6,374 nt of DNA from CAYNND01 sp964398775 (GTDB taxonomy: Bacteria; Patescibacteriota; Minisyncoccia; Phycocordibacterales; UBA2100), in NCBI GenBank assembly GCA_964398775.1, contig CAYNND010000022.1, forward strand, positions 1-6,374. Reading direction: 5' to 3'. The translations under genes were made by a program, and so were the position numbers. Below the pieces are notes generated by a model. It was not told where the DNA came from. It worked only from the letters and a program-made list of their open reading frames with translations, and searched no databases. Each line of letters opens with the position of its first letter. Position 1 is the stretch's first letter. This document shows, piece by piece, positions 1-5,162 of the stretch.

Positions 1-68
1 TAGTCCACGATTTACCTGCAAAGCACAGTTTTTTTGTGTTCTAATGAGTGCTCAACGGAGCCTCAGAA

Positions 69-1988
69 TTACCGAATTGTATAACCTTTCTCAGTGAGTG
101 ACACTTCGACTTTTTTCATCACCGCGTTCACTTCCTCGTCGGTCAATGTTTTTTCAAAAGATTGGAATACAAGGTGAAATGCATATGACGTTTTCCCCTC
201 TTTTGTGAATGTATCGAATTGGTCACAGCGTATGCAGAGAGTTCCCGCATTTTGCTGTATATACATTCGAAGGTCGTCTGCGCTCGTTCCTTCCGGTGTC
301 CAGAGTGCAATATCTCGAAGTACAAACGGATAGTTCGACAGTGGTTGGTAGCGTATCTCAGGGGCAGCAAGTGGAATTGATTGAGCAGCAGGGGCGTCAG
401 CAATCACCACAGCAGTCAATGGGAATTCAAGTGTATTTTCGTCCATGCGATGGTCCACATGCGCATTTCCAAGCGCCTTTTGTATTGTATCTTTCGCGAG
501 AAGCAGCAGTGCATTTGCACGCTCAGAGCGCTTCTTCATCGAAAGCGGATGAACACCAATACAGACATGCGTGTATTCACCGTCCGTCTTGAAAATATTA
601 CCGATTTCAAATATTTTTATAGTATCGTATTCACCGTAGTACCCAGCATGTGATTCATTTGTCTTCAGTGCGCGCTTCATGTCATCTGACAGATTTGCAC
701 GCAAATATCCCTTATCAGCCGCGAGTGAGTTGAGCAGTGCCACCTCGCCAGTGTTCTGCAATGAGTACGTAAGTATCTCGACAAAACCAAGTCCGTTGAG
801 TGCACGCCGTACTGCATCTTTTGCATTCCACAGTGGTTCAGGGAAAAAGCTTTCTGCACTCTGCTGGAGCGCCACTGTCGGCAGTTTGTCGTACCCATGA
901 AGACGCCCGATTTCCTCAATCAAGTCTTCCTCAATTTCTATATCGAGTCGCTCAAACGGAGGAGTCACGGTAAACACATCTCCGTGCTGAGCTACAGCAA
1001 AATCTTGCTGAGCAAACAACGATGCAATCTGCTCAATGGTGAGTGAGAAACCGAGCACAGAGTTTACTCGGGAAGCTGTAACTGATACTGGCTTCATCTC
1101 TTGACTCACGACGCCATCTTCAGCGTAACCCTCTACACTTCCTCCAGCAATCTCAAGGATGAGCGCAGTGACTGCTTCGAGCCCATACCTCGGGAGTGAT
1201 TCTGCAAACATGTTTTCATATCGCTTCGATGCATCTGTGCGGATACCAACAAACTGTGCAGCCTTTCGTGTAATAGATGGGTGGAATCGTGCAGCCTCGA
1301 TGATGATAGATGTAGAAGTATCTGTAATCTCACGGAGGGCACCCCCCTTTACACCACCAAGCGCCACAACCTCATCAGTCACTTCATCGGTAATAACCGT
1401 GACGAGTGGCGAGAGTGTGTATTCCTTACCGCCAAGAATCGTGGCTTTCTCTGCATCACGTGCAGCACGAACACCGATATGCACAGTGCCATCTTTTTGT
1501 TTGAATGCATCAGCATCAAAGACGTGCAGTGGCGTGCCAATATCCATCATGACGTAGTTTGTTGCATCTACGAGGTTATTGATGGAGCGCTGACCAAGAG
1601 CTTCTATGCGCTCCTTAAGCCACGCAGGTGATGGCCCTACCTTGACCCCATCGATGCGCGCAGCACAGTACTGCTGGCACCGTTCAAAGTCATACACTTT
1701 CACGTGCATAGTCTTGCTTGTGGGTGCAAATACCGGCATTGGCTTTTTGAGTGGATCTGCCTTCAGTCTACGACCACTCAGTGATGCGTACTCTCGTGCA
1801 ATGCCTCGATGCGAAAGACAATCATGTGCACGGTTTGGAAGCACTTTTACATCTACCACAGTGTCTGTACCGACAACGTCGACTGATTCAATCTCAAATG
1901 CGCCAAATGTGAGTGTGTGCGCAAAATCCTCTGCAGGTGGAAGTGGTTCTGCAAAATATGTCTGAAGCCATGCGTACGATATTTTCAT
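69..1988 (-). CDS. pheT: Phenylalanine--tRNA ligase beta subunit lacking the tRNA-binding (OB/EMAP) domain
   Basis: Beta subunit of the heterotetrameric class II synthetase that charges tRNA-Phe in the cytoplasm; it supplies editing and anticodon-binding parts. The protein is 639 aa, against roughly 790-800 aa in E. coli. The N-terminus (MKISYAWLQTYF) matches the family start. At residue ~40 it runs directly to LPNRAHDCLSHRGIARE (about 50-66), so the ~110-120 residue OB-fold tRNA-binding domain normally inserted there is absent. The B3/B4 editing region follows, with INNLVDATNYV at 136-146 and GTPLHVFD at 151-158. The B5 region ends with IEEDLIEEIGRLHGYDKLP (352-370). The catalytic-like B6/B7 region spans about 385-545, and an FDX-ACB anticodon-binding domain about 546-639 (YPFVLRDIAL at 553-562). 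It starts 6 nt after the pheS stop with no visible Shine-Dalgarno, so it is probably co-transcribed and translationally coupled. Stop is TAA. The identification is very secure; the domain loss is read directly from the sequence. Confidence 0.97.
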   Translation of the reverse strand: MKISYAWLQTYFAEPLPPAEDFAHTLTFGAFEIESVDVVGTDTVVDVKVLPNRAHDCLSHRGIAREYASLSGRRLKADPLKKPMPVFAPTSKTMHVKVYDFERCQQYCAARIDGVKVGPSPAWLKERIEALGQRSINNLVDATNYVMMDIGTPLHVFDADAFKQKDGTVHIGVRAARDAEKATILGGKEYTLSPLVTVITDEVTDEVVALGGVKGGALREITDTSTSIIIEAARFHPSITRKAAQFVGIRTDASKRYENMFAESLPRYGLEAVTALILEIAGGSVEGYAEDGVVSQEMKPVSVTASRVNSVLGFSLTIEQIASLFAQQDFAVAQHGDVFTVTPPFERLDIEIEEDLIEEIGRLHGYDKLPTVALQQSAESFFPEPLWNAKDAVRRALNGLGFVEILTYSLQNTGEVALLNSLAADKGYLRANLSDDMKRALKTNESHAGYYGEYDTIKIFEIGNIFKTDGEYTHVCIGVHPLSMKKRSERANALLLLAKDTIQKALGNAHVDHRMDENTLEFPLTAVVIADAPAAQSIPLAAPEIRYQPLSNYPFVLRDIALWTPEGTSADDLRMYIQQNAGTLCIRCDQFDTFTKEGKTSYAFHLVFQSFEKTLTDEEVNAVMKKVEVSLTEKGYTIR

Positions 1989-1994
1989 AGAGGA

Positions 1995-2711
1995 TTATTT
2001 AGAAAAAAATTGCGACACAAAACGAAGGTCCCCGTTGTGGAAATAGCGAACGTCATCAATCCCCCACTTGAGCATGCATAGTCGCTCGATACCAGAACCA
2101 AACGCAAACCCTTGATACTTCTTTGGGTCAAGCCCTGCGTCACGTATGACGTTTGGATGCACCATGCCCGCTCCCATAATCTCTATCCATTTATCTTTGA
2201 GTTTGGGTGGGACTGCGTCGCCAGTTAATCGCATATCTACTTCTACGCCTGGCTCAACGAATGGAAAAAAACTTGGTCGAAATCGAACCTCGACTGCCCC
2301 TTTGAAAAATTCAGCGAAAAACTGAGCAAGAACACTTTTCATTTGCGCAAGAGAAATGTCTGTATCAATCGCCAATCCTTCAAGCTGATAGAACTGCGCT
2401 TCGTGTGTCATGTCCGTTGCCTCATTGCGATAGACTTTTCCAGGAACAATGACGCGTATTGGTGGCTTGTGTGATTCCATCCAGCGCACCTGCATAGGAG
2501 AAGTGTGTGTGCGCATCACCCGCTCTCCTGCCACAAAGAACGTATCCTGCATGTCTCGTGCCGGGTGGTCCTTTGGGAAATTCAACATATCGAAGTTGTA
2601 ATGAATACTCTCAAGCTCGGGACCGTCAGCAACAGAAAAGCCCATTTTTTGGAAGATGAGGCGTATCTCATTTATCGCTGCAGTCATAGGGTGTACTATC
2701 TTTGTTTCCAT
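1995..2711 (-). CDS. pheS: Phenylalanine--tRNA ligase alpha subunit, short form without N-terminal coiled coil
   Basis: Catalytic subunit of PheRS, which activates phenylalanine and transfers it to tRNA-Phe. Starting at ATG 2711 it is 238 aa; E. coli PheS is about 327 aa. The missing part is the ~85-100 residue N-terminal coiled coil that contacts the tRNA elbow. The protein begins almost directly at the catalytic domain (HPMTAAINEI at 7-16). Class II motifs are intact: HPARDMQDTF (49-58), RTHTSPMQVR (67-76), YRNEATDMTHE (94-104), FYQLEG (107-112), FRPSFFPFVEPGVEVD (144-159), GMVHPNV (182-188) and motif 3 GSGIERL (205-211). An in-frame ATG lies 16 codons upstream at 2759. I prefer 2711 because a TATACT box ends 7 nt before it and the upstream codons encode nothing family-like. 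First gene of pheST; the stop TAA is 6 nt from the pheT ATG. Confidence 0.96.
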   Translation of the reverse strand: METKIVHPMTAAINEIRLIFQKMGFSVADGPELESIHYNFDMLNFPKDHPARDMQDTFFVAGERVMRTHTSPMQVRWMESHKPPIRVIVPGKVYRNEATDMTHEAQFYQLEGLAIDTDISLAQMKSVLAQFFAEFFKGAVEVRFRPSFFPFVEPGVEVDMRLTGDAVPPKLKDKWIEIMGAGMVHPNVIRDAGLDPKKYQGFAFGSGIERLCMLKWGIDDVRYFHNGDLRFVSQFFSK

Positions 2712-2718
2712 GGCGAGC

Positions 2719-2724
2719 AGTATA
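2719..2724 (-). promoter_or_regulatory. Putative -10 box of pheST, placed for a leaderless transcript
   Basis: On the minus strand TATACT occupies 2724-2719, and the pheS ATG begins at 2711, leaving 7 nt (GCTCGCC) between box and start codon. Transcription starting 6-8 nt after the box would begin at or within about a nucleotide of the ATG. Only a weak -35 match (TAGTCT, 3 of 6) is visible at suitable spacing. There is no purine-rich Shine-Dalgarno. Confidence 0.6.
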
Positions 2725-2766
2725 TCAGAGAATGGCTCAAAGACTAGACTACTTTGCAATCTGTGG

Positions 2767-2775
2767 TAGTATAAC
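2767..2775 (+). promoter_or_regulatory. Putative -10 box of the glycosyltransferase gene, leaderless arrangement
   Basis: The stretch TAGTATAAC contains two overlapping -10-like hexamers, TAGTAT (2767-2772, matching TANNNT) and TATAAC (2770-2775). From the first, 6 nt (AACCCC) separate the box from the GTG at 2779, which suits initiation on the start codon itself. The TAG at 2767 is also an in-frame stop for the gene, so coding cannot extend further upstream. A TAGACT element at 2745-2750 could serve as a poor -35. Confidence 0.55.
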
Positions 2776-2778
2776 CCC

Positions 2779-4005
2779 GTGGAAATAACGTCGCTTATAA
2801 CCTATATTTTACTCTTTATAACCCTCTACGCCGAGGTGTTTATTTTGTTGTCATTCCTTGAAGGGTACTCGAAAACCGACGTGCGTGAGCCATTGAAGCT
2901 TCCTGCCCGAGTCCCGACCGTTGCTATCATTGTCCCCTGCTTCAACGAAGAGAAGACTGTAGGGGGAACCATACAGTCCCTCCTTGCGCTCAATTACCCA
3001 AAAGACAAACTTGAGATTCTTGTTGTTGATGATGGCTCGCGTGACAGCACCTACGCAATTGCATCACAGTTTACATCGAAACAAGTACGTGTCTTACAGA
3101 AAGAGAACGGTGGCAAGCATAGTGCAATGAATTTTGCCTTGAAGCTCACAAGCGCAGAAGTTATTGGATGTCTCGACGCTGACTCTTTTGTTGAAAAAGA
3201 TGCACTCATAGCAAGTATCAAACAACTCTCTGACACGGGTGCCTCAGCAGTAACACCCGCGATTGTCGTGCATGAGCCACGCAATGCGTTGCAACTCATC
3301 CAGCGCGCTGAATACTCACTTGGTATCTTCATACGCCGCGCATTCTCTGCCATGGGTTCAATATTCATCACTCCAGGACCACTTTCACTCTTCAAGCGTG
3401 ATGTGATTGTAGCGGTTGGAGGATGGAGGCACGCGCATGGTACTGAAGACTTGGAGATGGGATTGCGCCTACAAAATGCTGGATATACACTCACAAACAC
3501 ACCACGAGCGCATGTACTCACAAAATCACCTGAAACTATACGCAAACTCTACAAACAACGCGTACGATGGACATATGGCTTTCTCATGAATGCATTGGAC
3601 TACAAGCACATGTTTTTCAATACACGCTATGGGTCACTTGGTATGGTCGTACTCCCTTCTGCATTTCTTTCTATTTTCATCGCTCTATACTTCGCCGCGA
3701 GTGTACTCATCCACGTGTGTATGCGCATTGGTGAGCTATATGTAAAATACTCTATTGTCGGCATCCACCTTCACATGCCACACTTCCAGCTATTCTTTAT
3801 GAATACATCAGCACTCACGCTCCTGACCGCATTCTTCCTTACCCTCGCACTTACTTTCCTCGTTATCGGAAGAACGCTCGCGGGGACTTCATTTAAATCA
3901 ATTGACGTACCTCTCTATGTTGTCTGCTACGGCTTCCTTGCGCCGATCTGGCTCACTGGTGCCGTCATCCGCGCAGGACTTCGAGCACAGGCTCCTTGGA
4001 GATAG
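2779..4005 (+). CDS. Membrane-embedded family-2 glycosyltransferase (PgaC/IcaA/hyaluronan synthase-like)
   Basis: Predicted processive beta-glycosyltransferase (GT2) that would polymerise a nucleotide-sugar and pass the chain through the membrane; the sugar cannot be told from sequence. The protein is 408 aa, close to E. coli PgaC. Order: N-terminal membrane helix (about 4-25); GT-A domain with VPCFNEE (52-58), VVDDGSRDS (82-90), NGGKHSAMN (110-118) and the metal/UDP-binding DAD (133-135); acceptor-region TPGPLSLFKR (198-207); catalytic-base motif TED (222-224); QRVRW (260-264), the QxxRW signature of processive GT2 enzymes; then hydrophobic helices at about 285-312, 342-364 and 376-400. Start: GTG at 2779 is the only plausible one. 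An in-frame TAG sits 12 nt upstream, and the next GTG, at codon 20, would cut the first helix. It is divergent from pheST and ends 26 nt before the next gene. Stop is TAG. Family assignment is secure; the polymer is unknown. Confidence 0.9.
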   Translation: MEITSLITYILLFITLYAEVFILLSFLEGYSKTDVREPLKLPARVPTVAIIVPCFNEEKTVGGTIQSLLALNYPKDKLEILVVDDGSRDSTYAIASQFTSKQVRVLQKENGGKHSAMNFALKLTSAEVIGCLDADSFVEKDALIASIKQLSDTGASAVTPAIVVHEPRNALQLIQRAEYSLGIFIRRAFSAMGSIFITPGPLSLFKRDVIVAVGGWRHAHGTEDLEMGLRLQNAGYTLTNTPRAHVLTKSPETIRKLYKQRVRWTYGFLMNALDYKHMFFNTRYGSLGMVVLPSAFLSIFIALYFAASVLIHVCMRIGELYVKYSIVGIHLHMPHFQLFFMNTSALTLLTAFFLTLALTFLVIGRTLAGTSFKSIDVPLYVVCYGFLAPIWLTGAVIRAGLRAQAPWR

Positions 4006-4020
4006 TTTTACCCGTACTTA

Positions 4021-4026
4021 TATAAT
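4021..4026 (+). promoter_or_regulatory. Consensus -10 box (TATAAT) 5 nt before the coiled-coil/thioredoxin-like gene
   Basis: A perfect TATAAT is followed by TCACT and then the ATG at 4032. It lies in the 26-nt gap after the glycosyltransferase stop codon. No Shine-Dalgarno is present and no strong -35 is seen (TTGGAG at 3996-4001 is a weak match at 19-nt spacing). The placement suggests that the downstream gene has its own leaderless transcript in addition to any read-through. Confidence 0.6.
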
Positions 4027-4031
4027 TCACT

Positions 4032-4721
4032 ATGAATTGGTCACGCTACATCATCGCTTTTGCAATCACTGCATTTATATTCATGACAGCATTTACTGTC
4101 AGCAATCGTATCAATGATGCACGCATCAACAACATCCGTGCTATTCAAGAAAACATGGCGATTGATATTCTCTCACTTGAAACACAGTTCCAGCTCCTCG
4201 AGCAACTCTCATGCCGCGATATTCGCGAAAACTCAGTACTCTCAAAAGAGCTTGCTAATCTATCATCAAGACTTTCTTTTACAGAAGCTCAGCTCGGTGC
4301 AGATAATGAAGAAGTGATTCGCTTGAAGCGCCAATACTCTCTCCTTGAAATCAAAGATATGCTCCTCATGAAACGCGTTTCCGCGAAATGTAAGCTCGAG
4401 CCTGTCTTCATACTCTATTTCTACGGCTCTGAAAAGGTCTGTCCTGAGTGTACAAAGCAGGGGCATGTACTCACTGCCCTATCAGAGAAATACCCGCGTC
4501 TACGCATATATTCTTTCGACTACAACCTTGATGTGCCAGCGCTCCAGACACTCATCAAACAGAGTGACCTTGGAACAACACTCCCTGCACTCGTTATAAA
4601 TGATCGACCACTCAGTGGATTTACATCTGTTGAGGATGTAGAGAAACTCATCCCCGAACTCGCAGACATGACGGAGGCGGACGCAGCTGCAAAAAAGACA
4701 ACGACTGAAAAAAAGAAATAG
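4032..4721 (+). CDS. Membrane-anchored coiled-coil protein with C-terminal thioredoxin-like CPEC domain
   Basis: 229-aa protein, not recognised as a named family. Residues about 6-23 form one hydrophobic helix with a short N-terminus carrying one Arg, fitting an uncleaved signal anchor. Residues about 28-118 are charged, helix-rich and probably coiled coil (for example SLETQFQLLEQL, IRLKRQYSLLEIKDMLL). Residues about 123-210 look like a thioredoxin fold: a beta strand PVFILYFYG (124-132), then CPEC (137-140) at the expected helix start, then a second strand (LRIYSFDYN, 157-165) and LPALVIND (184-191), where P185 sits at the usual cis-proline position. Cys61 and Cys120 are extra. The tail (212-229) is Ala/Thr/Lys-rich and low in complexity. 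The domain is inferred to face outside the membrane, with a thiol-disulfide or structural role. It lies 26 nt after the glycosyltransferase and has its own TATAAT box. Stop is TAG. The gene is secure; the function is only suggested. Confidence 0.85.
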   Translation: MNWSRYIIAFAITAFIFMTAFTVSNRINDARINNIRAIQENMAIDILSLETQFQLLEQLSCRDIRENSVLSKELANLSSRLSFTEAQLGADNEEVIRLKRQYSLLEIKDMLLMKRVSAKCKLEPVFILYFYGSEKVCPECTKQGHVLTALSEKYPRLRIYSFDYNLDVPALQTLIKQSDLGTTLPALVINDRPLSGFTSVEDVEKLIPELADMTEADAAAKKTTTEKKK

Positions 4722-4735
4722 TGCGAAGAAATCCT

Positions 4736-4761
4736 GAAGTGCATGCAATGATGCACTCTTC
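4736..4761. terminator. Hairpin after the plus-strand gene pair, possible bidirectional terminator
   Basis: AGTGCAT (4738-4744) and ATGCACT (4751-4757) form a perfect 7-bp stem around the loop GCAATG, 16 nt after the TAG of the upstream gene. The stem can be lengthened slightly with a bulge. No T-run follows on the plus strand. On the minus strand a T-rich stretch follows at some distance. It sits between a plus-strand gene and minus-strand RNA transcription, where a terminator is expected, but it is not a strong intrinsic terminator. Confidence 0.4.
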
Positions 4762-4766
4762 TAAGA

Positions 4767-4824
4767 GCCGGCAGTCAAAATGACTGTGGAGACCGCATGA
4801 CAGAGTGAGGTAATTGCTCGTGAG
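4767..4824 (-). pseudogene. Degenerate 3' portion of tRNA-Thr (copy in tandem unit 1)
   Basis: Read on the minus strand, this stretch parallels the intact neighbouring tRNA from the D-arm to the acceptor end: a CTC-AC-GAGC remnant of the D-arm with most of the loop gone, a TGT triplet near the anticodon position in an irregular loop, GGTC, and TTGACTGCCGGC as the 3' acceptor strand. The TTCAAAT T-loop is replaced by a CAGTCA-TTT-TGACTG hairpin, and no matching 5' acceptor strand is seen beside it. It should not work as a tRNA. Descent from the tRNA is inferred from these local matches, without a computed alignment. Confidence 0.6.
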
Positions 4825-4864
4825 TAGGATTGAAAAATATATGACCCCTATATATGCGCAGTGA

Positions 4865-4922
4865 GCCGGCAGTCAAAATGACTGTGGAGACCGCATGACA
4901 GAGTGAGGTAATTGCTCGTGAG
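4865..4922 (-). pseudogene. Degenerate 3' portion of tRNA-Thr (copy in tandem unit 2)
   Basis: Identical in sequence to the relic in unit 1, so the two copies arose by recent duplication or are being kept identical. It ends directly at the trailer of the intact tRNA-Thr, on the same strand. The same features are lost: the canonical T-loop, most of the D-loop and any 5' acceptor strand. Confidence 0.6.
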
Positions 4923-4941
4923 TAGGATTGAAAAATATATG

Positions 4942-4950
4942 ACCCCTATA
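4942..4950 (-). terminator. Weak A/T hairpin with T-run in the tRNA-Thr trailer (also in unit 1)
   Basis: On the minus strand, downstream of the tRNA, ATATAT, the loop AGGGGTC and ATATAT form a 6-bp A/T stem followed at once by TTTTC (whole structure about 4931-4953, loop near 4941-4947). It resembles a weak intrinsic terminator for the tRNA transcript. The same structure recurs 98 bp further on in the first unit (about 4833-4855). The stem has no G-C pairs, so termination is uncertain, and the same bases can pair with the tRNA leader instead. Confidence 0.35.
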
Positions 4951-4961
4951 TATGCGCAGTG

Positions 4962-5034
4962 AGCCGGCAGTCAGATTTGAACTGACGACCTACTCATTAC
5001 AAGTGAGTTGCTCTACCAACTGAGCTATGCCGGC
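4962..5034 (-). tRNA. tRNA-Thr (anticodon UGU)
   Basis: Full cloverleaf on the minus strand: acceptor GCCGGCA/TGCCGGC (7 perfect pairs), TA, D-arm GCTC-AGTTGGTA-GAGC, anticodon stem ACTCA/TGAGT around loop CTTGTAA (anticodon TGT, reading ACA and probably other ACN codons), variable AGGTC, and T-arm GTCAG-TTCAAAT-CTGAC. The discriminator base is U (4962). The next bases are CAC, so the CCA tail is not encoded and must be added by a nucleotidyltransferase. Leader and trailer beyond the mature ends are complementary to each other, which is unusual. It is flanked by partial copies of itself and lies downstream of tsf and a small membrane-protein gene on the same strand. Confidence 0.96.
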
Positions 5035-5052
5035 TCACTGCGCACTAAGGAA

Positions 5053-5058
5053 CATATA
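5053..5058 (-). promoter_or_regulatory. Possible -10 box for the tRNA-Thr transcript
   Basis: TATATG on the minus strand lies about 18 nt before the mature tRNA 5' end, preceded by an A-rich run. A TGATG-containing stretch about 17 nt further upstream could act as a weak -35. The match is poor, and these bases are also the outer arm of the inverted repeat, so their conservation may have another cause. Read-through from the tsf operon is an alternative. Confidence 0.3.
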
Positions 5059-5073
5059 TTTTTCAACGAGTTG

Positions 5074-5091
5074 GCACATCAGGGCATGTGC
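5074..5091. other. Perfect 6-bp hairpin between the tRNA 5'-half fragment and tRNA-Thr
   Basis: GCACAT (5074-5079) and ATGTGC (5086-5091) pair perfectly around the loop CAGGGC. It directly follows the longer hairpin in minus-strand order, so the RNA of this 126-nt interval would carry two stacked stem-loops. Its function is unknown. Confidence 0.6.
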
Positions 5092-5095
5092 ACTG

Positions 5096-5131
5096 GATTT
5101 TCTTGAATGAGATTACTTCATTAAGAAAATC
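5096..5131. other. Long hairpin fused to the broken tRNA 5' half
   Basis: GATTTTCTT (5096-5104) pairs with AAGAAAATC (5123-5131), and AATGA (5106-5110) pairs with TCATT (5118-5122). This gives 14 base pairs with one bulged G (5105) and a 7-nt loop GATTACT. On the minus strand it begins three or four bases after the D-arm of the tRNA fragment, where the anticodon arm should be. There is no T-run directly after it, so it does not look like a terminator. Confidence 0.7.
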
Positions 5132-5135
5132 TGGC

Positions 5136-5160
5136 GCTCTACCAACTGAAGCTTGCCGGC
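5136..5160 (-). pseudogene. Partial tRNA-Thr: 5' half only (acceptor strand and D-arm)
   Basis: On the minus strand GCCGGCA is followed by A, then GCTT-CAGTTGGTA-GAGC, nearly identical to the first 27 nt of the intact tRNA-Thr 100 bp away. The D-stem still closes with one G-U pair, but the linker is one base short and the D-loop one longer. After GAGC the sequence departs entirely into a 14-bp hairpin. No anticodon arm, T-arm or canonical 3' acceptor strand follows. It is either a truncated duplicate or the start of a tRNA-like RNA. Confidence 0.75.
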
Positions 5161-5162
5161 TC

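Larger units (their letters stand above)
4765..4973. repeat. Two perfect 98-bp tandem units running into the 3' end of tRNA-Thr
   Basis: Unit 1 (4767-4864) and unit 2 (4865-4962) are identical at all 98 positions. The periodicity continues for 11 more bases (GCCGGCAGTCA, 4963-4973), which are the acceptor 3' strand and part of the T-arm of the tRNA-Thr gene. Leftwards it extends by only 2 nt (GA at 4765). Each unit consists, in minus-strand order, of the tRNA trailer (TCACTGCGC, an A/T hairpin, a T-run, CAATCC) and then a degenerate tRNA-like stretch ending in TGACTGCCGGC. No open reading frame or CRISPR-like spacer structure is present. Confidence 0.95.
4928..5066. repeat. Interrupted inverted repeat enclosing tRNA-Thr
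   Basis: The inner arms TGCGCAGTGAGCCGGCA (4953-4969) and their exact reverse complement (5028-5044) are 17 bp: 7 are the acceptor stem and 10 lie outside the mature tRNA. The outer arms TTGAAAAATATATG (4928-4941) and their reverse complement (5053-5066) add 14 bp. The spacers between inner and outer arms differ (11 nt on the left, 8 nt on the right). In the transcript, leader and trailer could pair into a helix of up to about 31 bp with one internal loop. Confidence 0.92.

Noticed and set aside
1..68. Intrinsic terminator after pheT
   Set aside because: Only weak pairings (such as a wobble-containing 6-bp stem around an A-run) are seen on the minus strand and no T-run follows, so I cannot support a terminator.
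2712..2759. Longer pheS beginning at the ATG at 2759
   Set aside because: The 16 extra residues do not resemble the PheS N-terminal coiled coil, they lie upstream of the TATACT box, and they would run through the divergent promoter region.
4960..4962. Encoded CCA tail on tRNA-Thr
   Set aside because: The bases after the acceptor stem read TCAC on the minus strand, so no CCA is encoded.
4765..4973. CRISPR array
   Set aside because: Only two full 98-bp units, with no repeat/spacer alternation and no cas genes; the units are whole-length copies containing tRNA-like sequence.
5029..5160. Intron-containing or long-variable-arm tRNA
   Set aside because: After the D-arm there is no recognisable anticodon loop with U33, no TTC-type T-loop and no TGCCGGC before the next tRNA begins; a broken copy explains it better.
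4767..5160. Integron attC-type recombination sites
   Set aside because: The palindromic GCCGGC boundaries recall paired sites, but no attC core consensus, cassette gene or integrase is visible, and the matches are explained by tRNA-Thr acceptor sequence.
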